Source: Piromyces finnis
Lineage: Eukaryota; Neocallimastigomycota; Neocallimastigomycetes; Neocallimastigales; Neocallimastigaceae
Direction: 5' to 3'
DNA: 64,000 bases
Assembly: GCA_002104945.1 (NCBI GenBank)
Contig: MCFH01000068.1
Location: 186,001 to 250,000 of the forward strand
Under the pieces are notes generated by a model. It did not search any database and had not been told where the DNA came from. It saw nothing but the letters and a program-made list of their open reading frames with translations. Shown in pieces: positions 56,949 through 64,000 of this stretch. Numbering within the stretch: position 1 is the stretch's first letter; each line of letters begins with the position of its first letter. Both the position numbers and the translations under genes were made by a program.

Positions 56949-58424
56949 ATGATGAAATTTTATTTTAGTTTATTAATATTATTTAATATAGTTAATTTTA
57001 AATTAATAAAATGTAAAAATCTTATTGAGAATTTTCCAGAATTTAAAAGAATAAAATCTCAGCATTTATATATGATTACACCTCCAAATCAATGTAAATG
57101 TCATCATCAAACTATATTTTTTAGATATCCATCATTTATTAAACAAAATTTTCAAAGTTATAACATAACTGAGGTAACTATAAAAAAAAAAGAGTATTTT
57201 GTTAGTTCAGTTCAACATTTTGTTAAAGACATTAAATCAAAAAAGGGGTATAAATGTATAAAAGATGCTTTAAATAATAATAATGTTATACGTTTGTATA
57301 ATGACGTTGATTGTAATATCTATTGGAGATATAGTTATATTCGTAAATATTTACCTGCTAAAATAAGTAAACACCAAAGGTTAAATGGTTTTATTAATGG
57401 TTACGTTTTATCAAGGAAAGATCTTTTATATAATAATTATAAAATTATGAAAAAAAAATTTCCAAATGATTTTACATATATGCCGGAGACATATATATTT
57501 AAATCTTTAAAAGAATATAATGTAAAGTTTAAAGATTATCATATTTCAAAAGATAATTTATGGTTAGTTAAACCAAGATATTTATATGGAGGGAAAGGTA
57601 TATATTTTTTAAAAAATATTAATGAAGTAAAAAAGGGAAATATAATAACAAAATATATATCGAATCCTTTATTGATAAATAATAGGAAATTTGATATAAG
57701 ATTATATTTATTAGTTACAGGTCATAATCCTCTCAAAATTTATATATTTGATGAAGGATTAGTTAGATTATCATCTGAAGAATACAATTTGGATATAAAT
57801 GATTTGGATAATCGTTTTAAGCATTTAACTAATACTTCAATTAATAAAAAAAATAGAAAGAATAAAAAATTAACAATGTCAATTGCTGAAGCCAAAAAAT
57901 ATATTGAAGAATTTTATAAAATAAAATTTTCTAACATATGGGAAGGAATAAAGGATATAGCTATAAAAACAATTATTTCCATGAATAATATTGAAATAGA
58001 AAAAGAAAAAAAATATACATTAAATTCAAATAATTTATTCGAATTATATGGAATGGATATTATGGTTGATAGCAATTTTAAAACTTGGTTAATTGAAATG
58101 AATTGTAATCCAAGTTTATCTTATTTTCAAGCAGAAGAACATAATAAAATAATAAAATATAAACTTGTTCATGATTTGTTTAATATAATTGGTTTAGTTC
58201 CATATTCGCATATTACTGGTAAAGCATTAGAAAAGGAGTGTTATTATGATAATTCTATTGAGGAAGCTGTTGATCAATCCATTTGTGAATTTTTAAGACC
58301 TTTAGGAGGATTTGAACAAATATTTCCTACGAAAGAAAATATAAAATATTATATGAAATTTTTTAAAACCATTACGCCAAATAATCAAGCATTGTGGGAT
58401 AAAATTGATAAAGAAAAATTTTAA
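56949..58424 (+). CDS. Tubulin-tyrosine-ligase-like (TTL domain) protein with signal peptide
   Basis: 491 residues, intronless and apparently intact. Residues 1–22 (MMKFYFSLLILFNIVNFKLI, then KC) have the charge–hydrophobic–Cys layout of a signal peptide or signal anchor. A Cys/His-rich patch (QCKCHH) is near residue 50. From about 198 the TTL/ATP-grasp fold is clear: DNLWLVKPRYLYGGKGIYF (Lys about 208, Gly-rich loop about 214–218), NNRKFDIRLYLLVTG (about 243–257), HLTNTSINK (about 293), ELYGMDIMVD (about 364–373) and WLIEMNCNPSLS (about 380–391) with the metal-binding Glu and Asn. TTL-family enzymes add Tyr, Glu or Gly to tubulin and other proteins in the cytosol or cilium. A leader sequence is unexpected for that role. 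Substrate unknown. A second Met lies at position 2. Confidence 0.87.
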   Translation: MMKFYFSLLILFNIVNFKLIKCKNLIENFPEFKRIKSQHLYMITPPNQCKCHHQTIFFRYPSFIKQNFQSYNITEVTIKKKEYFVSSVQHFVKDIKSKKGYKCIKDALNNNNVIRLYNDVDCNIYWRYSYIRKYLPAKISKHQRLNGFINGYVLSRKDLLYNNYKIMKKKFPNDFTYMPETYIFKSLKEYNVKFKDYHISKDNLWLVKPRYLYGGKGIYFLKNINEVKKGNIITKYISNPLLINNRKFDIRLYLLVTGHNPLKIYIFDEGLVRLSSEEYNLDINDLDNRFKHLTNTSINKKNRKNKKLTMSIAEAKKYIEEFYKIKFSNIWEGIKDIAIKTIISMNNIEIEKEKKYTLNSNNLFELYGMDIMVDSNFKTWLIEMNCNPSLSYFQAEEHNKIIKYKLVHDLFNIIGLVPYSHITGKALEKECYYDNSIEEAVDQSICEFLRPLGGFEQIFPTKENIKYYMKFFKTITPNNQALWDKIDKEKF

Positions 58425-58862
58425 GAAATTACAAGATATAAATTAATTTATATAATTTATTGAAAAATTTTACTTATTACTATTATATATATAATAAAAT
58501 ATTCTTAAATATTAATAAATAAAATTAATATGAATGAGAATATAAATAATTAATTGTAACAGTTCAAATAATAATTAAAAAACAAAATTACTTTACAAAA
58601 TAAAATTATATTTATAACTTTATAATAGGTACAATTTTAAATAATTACAACATTAATGAATTTTACATAAGATTTTTATTTAAGCAAAATGTATTGTTAA
58701 CTCAAATTATAAAAACTTACGTATATTTTTTAATAACAGAAATAGTAAAAATGTTATTTGTAAAAACATTAAAAGTAATTATATTTATTAAAATTATAAA
58801 GATGATAATTTTAACTTTTTAAATTTGAATATTCATTATTATGTTAAATAGTTAAATCTTTC
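58425..58862. other. AT-rich 3' flank of the TTL gene
   Basis: No feature was recognised; multiple AATAAA-like strings follow the stop. Confidence 0.4.
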
Positions 58863-59029
58863 ATATTGTAATAATTATCGTGGTATTTCTCTCATCAATA
58901 ATGTAGGTCCTAAAATCATTTCAAAAATTATAACTGATAGAATTTCAAAGTATACTCTTTCTCATAACTTTATAAGACCTGAGCAATTTGGTTTTTGCAA
59001 TAAAGAATATATTAGCATATTTTTTTCCA
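58863..59029 (+). pseudogene. Older LINE reverse transcriptase fragment
   Basis: Reads NNYRGISLINNVGPKIISKI, then ITDRISKY, NFIRPEQFGF and CNKEYISIFFS, homologous to the RT of the two LINE copies (NYRGISLINNGIKLISKI) but clearly diverged. It stops exactly where LINE copy 2 begins, so copy 2 inserted into or next to an older LINE. Confidence 0.8.
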
Positions 59030-62000
59030 CTCCTTGGGTACGTATCTTCATATATTTAATAAACGAAGATTCTCAAGGGGCTCTACTCATACTCATGGTA
59101 CTGAGAGAGTAGAAAGAATTAAATCCAAGTATTGCGCAATGGATACTTGGTTAGTCTTTATTTGGAAATATTATTAGGACTAAGCTCATGGTACTGAGTG
59201 ATTAAAAAACATTTATCCATCGAATTTAAGTATTTGATGAATAAGTTGAATGTTTGATATTCAAGTAAGTTTGTATAGTATTTAATTAGAAGAGTAATAC
59301 ATTTTGTTGCTGTATTTTTTCTTTTATTCATGTATTCATGTAGTACTACTCTTCTCTTGTAAGAATCCAATGTAGTCAACTTTAGCATTTGCATTGTATT
59401 TTTATATTCATGTAGCTATTGTTGTATTGTTTCTTGTAAGAGACTGATTCACTCTACATCATGTAAAAATACTATTCACAAGCTTTCTGGTGTCGATATT
59501 CTTGATTCAAATTTTTTACCAATTTAAATATTTAATGAAAAGTAAAGTCAAACAATTTTAGTGTCAAAAAGCGAATCGAATTTACTAACAACAAACCAAA
59601 ACTAGAATTTTTAAAGAAAATTTACAACTAGAATTCAAAAAAAAAGAAACTTTAAACAAAGCATCGTAACAATTTTTGTACTATCCAGTACTTTTAAGAA
59701 GAGAGAGACAGATTTTTTCCATATACGTTATATTTATAATTTTTATTAGTATTTATTTTATATTCAATATTTTTTAATTAGAATTAATTATCATGTCAGT
59801 CCTTTATATTAAAGATAAGAATTATATCAGACGTGGTACCCGGTCTTATGGTATCCCCTTAGATGATATTCGCTCCTTTATCCGTGGTATTCGATCATGG
59901 TCAGTTAATATGCTATGGGAAAAACTCGAGGTTATTCTAGAAGATAAATTTAATTCAGTTATTAGTGTTAAATATTTTCAGATTTTCAATGATCACTTTT
60001 TCTTAGTCAAGGTTCATGGTTCATCGAAAGATTGTATTAAAATCTTACACATGTTAAAGAAGAAACTTTCAGTTACCTCAATTTCCTTTTCAACTCGTAG
60101 TAGAAGGAATCACAAATACACTTTTTCCACGCTCAAACGTAAAATTTTAGTTTCTAATAAACATCAACATTTTATTCAATAATCAAATCAACAATCAGTT
60201 CAACAATCTCATCAACAATCCGATCTTCAACAAGATCTTCAACAAGATCTTCAACAAGTTTCCCATCATGAAAATATTCCAGATCTACAGCAAACACAAT
60301 TTCAATCTCAACATTCAACAATTAATTCTAATAGTTCTATCAACTCTGATAACAGTTCAATAGTTGATAGTTCTTCAGTTTCACAGCCATCTAGTAATAG
60401 TTCTACTTATTCCTCTGATGCATCATCCATTAATAATGATGACTTTAATAATAATAATAATAGCAACAATTCTTCCTCATCCAACAAGCCTGATAACTTT
60501 TCTTTTTGTCTTAGTTGGAACACCAATGGGTGGAATCACGAAAAGAGAGATAGTATTAGCTATTTCACAGCTATTTTCAAACCATTATTTTTATGTTTCC
60601 AAGAAACTGGTAATGGTTCTGGTTCGAATACAGATTATCCTTGTCGTGTTACTTTGCGAAACTATAGACACTTTTTCAAGAAAGCTGACGAATCAGTTCC
60701 TGGAATGAGAGGTTTATATTTAGGTTTTCACAATTCGTGTCAAGCCTCACTTGAAAACTTCTCTGGAAAGTATATTATTTCTATTTATACTTTTAGTCTC
60801 TGGAATAGATTCAAATGCTCGATTGGAAATGTGTATATGCCTCATAGTCATCACAACATCTATGTTGATCATGCAAAGTTAGAAGTTCGCTTGTGGTTAC
60901 AAACTCATTCATCCCATCCATCGATTCTTGTTGGTGATTTTAATATGTCTAAAGTAAAATTATCCAACTGGTTATCAACTAATGGATTAGGAGATTGGGA
61001 AATTCTTCCGCTTAGAGAGTCTACTATCTCTTGGACTCGAGGTGATCAATCTTCCGACATTGACCATGCTCTTATCAACTCGAAGATGAAAGATCTTATT
61101 CACTCAGGATCATTTATAAATAATTTTTATCCTGTATCAGACCATAAGCCACTTCTTATTAATGGTAAAATTATTCCTATGGAAGATTTTTCTAATGACT
61201 TTAATGTTCCTAAGAAAATTCTGAAATGGAATAGATTAAAATGTATTGAGGAAAAGGAATCTATTCTCAGTCATAATAAATTCCAAATACTTTCAGCAAA
61301 ATTCAACGATCCTAATGTTTCTACAGATGAACTTTCCAAAGAGTTTACTTCAACTGCTTTTTCAATTGCAGACGAGCTCAGTATTACCTCAGCAAATAAT
61401 GTTATAAAGTCTTCATTTCATATTTCACAACAAATTTTTAATCTTCAAAAAATCAAAATGAAGTTGTATAAGAGATTTAAAAAAGAAAGAATTTATGATA
61501 TAGATGAATTTATTAAAAGAATTAAAATCTACCGTAAGCTCATTGATTACATCCACAAAAGATGTAATGAATTTAGGAAACAAGAATATCTTCATTGGAT
61601 TAAAACAGGATGTGAGTATATGAAGAGTCATAATCCTAAGAAGGCCTGGAAATGGATCAAGAAAACTGCAAAAATTGGAAAAGATTCTTTCTTTATTGCT
61701 CAACCAATTAAAAATAAAAATGGAGAATTAGTTGTTGCTACAGAAGAACAACTAGAAGTGTGGCATGATCATTTCGAAAAGCTTGCATCAGATCCAAGTG
61801 GTGTAAGTCTTGATTTGGAGCATTGGTATGAAGAACCAACGAATAAACGTTTTTCACTTCCTATGCTTGATGAATGGGATATCAACCAAGATATTAGTAT
61901 TGATGAAGTCAAATCAGCTATCCTCTCTACTCCAAATTGTAAAGCATCAGGTCCGGATGGTATTCCAATTGAATTTTACAAAGCATTAATTCCATCAAGT

Positions 62001-64000
62001 AATGATTCTAATAATGCTACAGATAATAATTCTTCCGGCAATACCACTTCAGATAATGATGCTCATGGTTTAAATTTTATTCTTAAATTATTCAACCGTA
62101 TTTGGGATGGAGACTTCCCCAACTCATGGAATGAATCCAGTATTGTTTCTATTCCTAAGAAGGGAGATTTGACAGATTGTGCTAACTATCGAGGTATATC
62201 ACTTATCAATAATGGTATTAAGTTGATTTCAAAAATTGTCACCACTAGAATCTCAGAATATGGTCTTAATAATAATTTCATTAGACTTGAACAATTTGGT
62301 TTTCGAAAAAAGGAAGAAAGTATCAGTCTTTTCATTTCAATCCAAGAAATATGCCGTAGATGTCAATTAGATAATAAAGAGACATATTTGGCCTTTTTAG
62401 ATCTCAGGAAAGCATACGATTCAGTCCCAATCGGTAATATTCTCCATAAATTAGATTGTTTAGGAATTCGAGGTAAGAGTTTACAATTTATCAAAAATTT
62501 ATATTTAACATCTAAGGCTAATGCAAAATTAGATGGAAAATTCTCGAAATTTTTTGATGTGAAGAAAGGAGTCCGTCAAGGTTGCCCACTTTCTCCTATT
62601 CTTTTTAATCTCTTTATTAATGATATTTTTAAAGAGTGCGAAGATCTAGGAGTCAGTTTAGGTGACACTCGATGCTGTGGTGGACTTTTTGCAGATGATA
62701 TAGTTATTTGTGCTCCAACAAGAGGATGCTTAAAAAAGATGCTTAGAAGAGTTAATGAATAGGCCTTGTATAATGAAATGGAATTTGGTATCCAGAAATG
62801 TTCAACGATGGTAATTCGTCCTGAATCAATAGAAAATCAGAGTAAGAGAGATCCAACATTTTACTTAACAGGACAACCCATTCCAACTACTGATTGTTAT
62901 ACTTATCTTGGTGTTCCATTTGATAAGAATCTGTCCCTTAAACCAGTTATTAAAACTCTTAATAACAAAGTTTTGAAAGGACTTTTTTCAGTCAGTAAAT
63001 TCTTAAGAAATCCTAATATTCCTATTCCCTTCAAAAAGCTAGTACTTAATTCACAAGTAATCAGCAGAGTTTCATACTTTGCACCATTACTTGGATCCAA
63101 CAAAGCTAGGTCTAGGATTGCTCAGAAGCATGTTAACAAAGGAATACGATAGGTTGCCGGAGTTCATAAAGCTGTATCGTTTATATCTTTATACTCTATC
63201 TCAAAAGATTTGAATATTCCTCCATTGTCAGCCAAATGTGCGTTAGCTCAGGTTAGATGTTTTAACAAATGGAAAAACTCGAATTGTATTATCTCACACC
63301 TTGTCAATTACATTCCTAAATTTAGAAAATATACATGGTGCAAATCAAATAGGACACTTGATAAAAAACTAAAGAAGCATGGAGATGTTAAAGCAGTTAA
63401 AAACTTTTATTGGAAAGATCTCAAAGGGAATTCAATCAAAGCGCAATATTATGATGATAATAAATTTATTGAAACTAAAGATTTCATCAAGTTATGTTAT
63501 GAGTACCCAGAGTTTGCCTATGGCTTCTACTGGTTATTGAAAGCAAGAAGCGGATACAAGTTGGATGCTAGAGTTGCCAAAGCTGCTAAATTTGTTGATC
63601 CAGTTTGTCCTAACTACTGTCCATGTTGCAAGTGTGGTGTTCAAAGTATTAAACATTGGTTATTAGATTGTCCAACATTTAGAGATATCCGTATTAAACA
63701 TTATGATTCCATAGTCCAGCTACTAAATTTTTTCAGTCAACGTAATTCCAACAGTCCTATCAATAATAATGAAAATGTTAATATCAGTAGAGATAGTAAT
63801 AATATTAATAATAATAATAATAGTAGTAATAATAATTACAATAGTAATAGTAACAATAGTAATAATAACAATAGTAATAATAACAATAGTAATAATAACA
63901 ATAGTAATAATAACAATAGTAGTAATAGAAATAATAATATTAGTAATGATAGCAATAGTGATGATAATAATTCTAATTTAGATAGTAATTTAATTAATAA
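59030..64000 (+). mobile_element. Full-length LINE, copy 2 (continues beyond window)
   Basis: Starts CTCCTTGGGTACG, the same base at which copy 1 starts in the other orientation, and runs off the end. Coordinates of the two copies always sum to 114,246, so there is no net insertion or deletion over 4,971 bp. 5' leader 59030–59792, coding from 59793. The 3' end and its target duplication lie outside the window. Confidence 0.9.
59793..64000 (+). pseudogene. LINE polyprotein, copy 2 (same three in-frame stops; 3' end off window)
   Basis: Same protein as copy 1. In-frame stops at 60180–60182 (TAA), 62760–62762 (TAG) and 63150–63152 (TAG) match copy 1 exactly. AP endonuclease motifs lie at about 60500–61160, RT at about 61920–62720 with FADD near 62690, and the Cys-rich knuckle at about 63603–63680. 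A GATCTTCAACAA triplication (about 60223–60258) is in the Gln-rich linker. The Asn/Ser codon repeat (about 63780–63960) is still open at the window edge. Confidence 0.88.

Noticed and set aside
59793-63152. Alternative genetic code (TAA/TAG as Gln or Trp)
   Set aside because: The intact chromovirus ORFs and the TTL gene end at normal stops and use TGG for Trp and CAA for Gln, so reassignment is not supported.
50246-64000. Inverted repeat as a fold-back sequencing artefact
   Set aside because: A missed-adapter artefact would mirror the spacer too. The 3.8-kb spacer is asymmetric, and copy 1 has a tail and target duplication of its own. Misassembly cannot be fully excluded.
1-64000. CRISPR arrays, bacterial operons, ribosome-binding sites
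   Set aside because: The sequence is eukaryotic; the tandem repeats lack spacer structure and lie in retroelement leaders or codon repeats.

Overview
The window is extremely AT-rich eukaryotic DNA with asparagine-rich proteins, short GT–AG introns, a flagellate-type TTL-family ligase, an SGNH (CE16-like) esterase and a Cys/Gly-Tyr-Tyr repeat protein resembling scaffoldins of anaerobic gut fungi. Together these suggest a Neocallimastigomycota genome (Neocallimastix, Piromyces or Anaeromyces type). That assignment is inference: no marker gene or rRNA is present. Most of the window is nested retroelements, and three host genes are visible.

Layout. 1–4547: relics, namely an inverted LTR of family D, a gag–integrase deletion derivative, a solo LTR of family A and AT-rich filler. 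4548–7311: two solo LTRs of family B with clean target duplications, the second inside a chromovirus integrase–chromodomain relic that ends in a polypurine tract and a family D LTR. 7312–19360: one dead Ty3/gypsy element ('element 0') whose pol gene was hit three times within 45 bp: a solo LTR-C (9924–10927), a whole chromovirus ('element 1', 10969–16992) and a solo LTR-D (17002–17406), each with its own 5-bp duplication. 19736–22250: a decayed LTR-B-family chromovirus and a Ty1/copia scrap. 22250–24166 (minus): a broken scaffoldin-like gene. 25893–34230 (plus): an esterase gene cut inside its signal peptide by an intact 6.5-kb chromovirus ('element 2', 25929–32423) and by a tRNA-headed SINE (32446–33007). 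37458–49058: nested LTRs of families E, A, C and D around a second intact chromovirus ('element 3', 38496–44839, minus). 49091–55434: an asparagine-rich gag cut by a full-length LINE (minus). 56949–58424: a TTL-domain gene with a signal peptide. 59030–64000: a second copy of the same LINE (plus), running off the window.

How it fits together. Elements 2 and 3 are single-ORF Gag–Pol chromoviruses whose primer-binding site pairs with the first 11 nt of their own predicted transcript, the geometry known for Tf1 self-priming. The two families use different 11-mers but the same layout: a TATAAATA box about 35 nt upstream, and the binding site directly abutting the 5' LTR. Element 1 appears to be a by-product of this priming. 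Its 5' LTR is replaced by an inverted R–U5 piece fused at the 11-mer, yet the whole unit carries a 5-bp target duplication. LTRs of family D and other repeats carry tRNA-like Pol III modules. The SINE shares a block with the LINE 3' region, suggesting a SINE–LINE partnership. The esterase and the scaffoldin-like gene are divergent neighbours, both disabled or split by insertions or stops.

Positions and frames were worked out by eye. Family names and functions come from motif recognition, without database searches.
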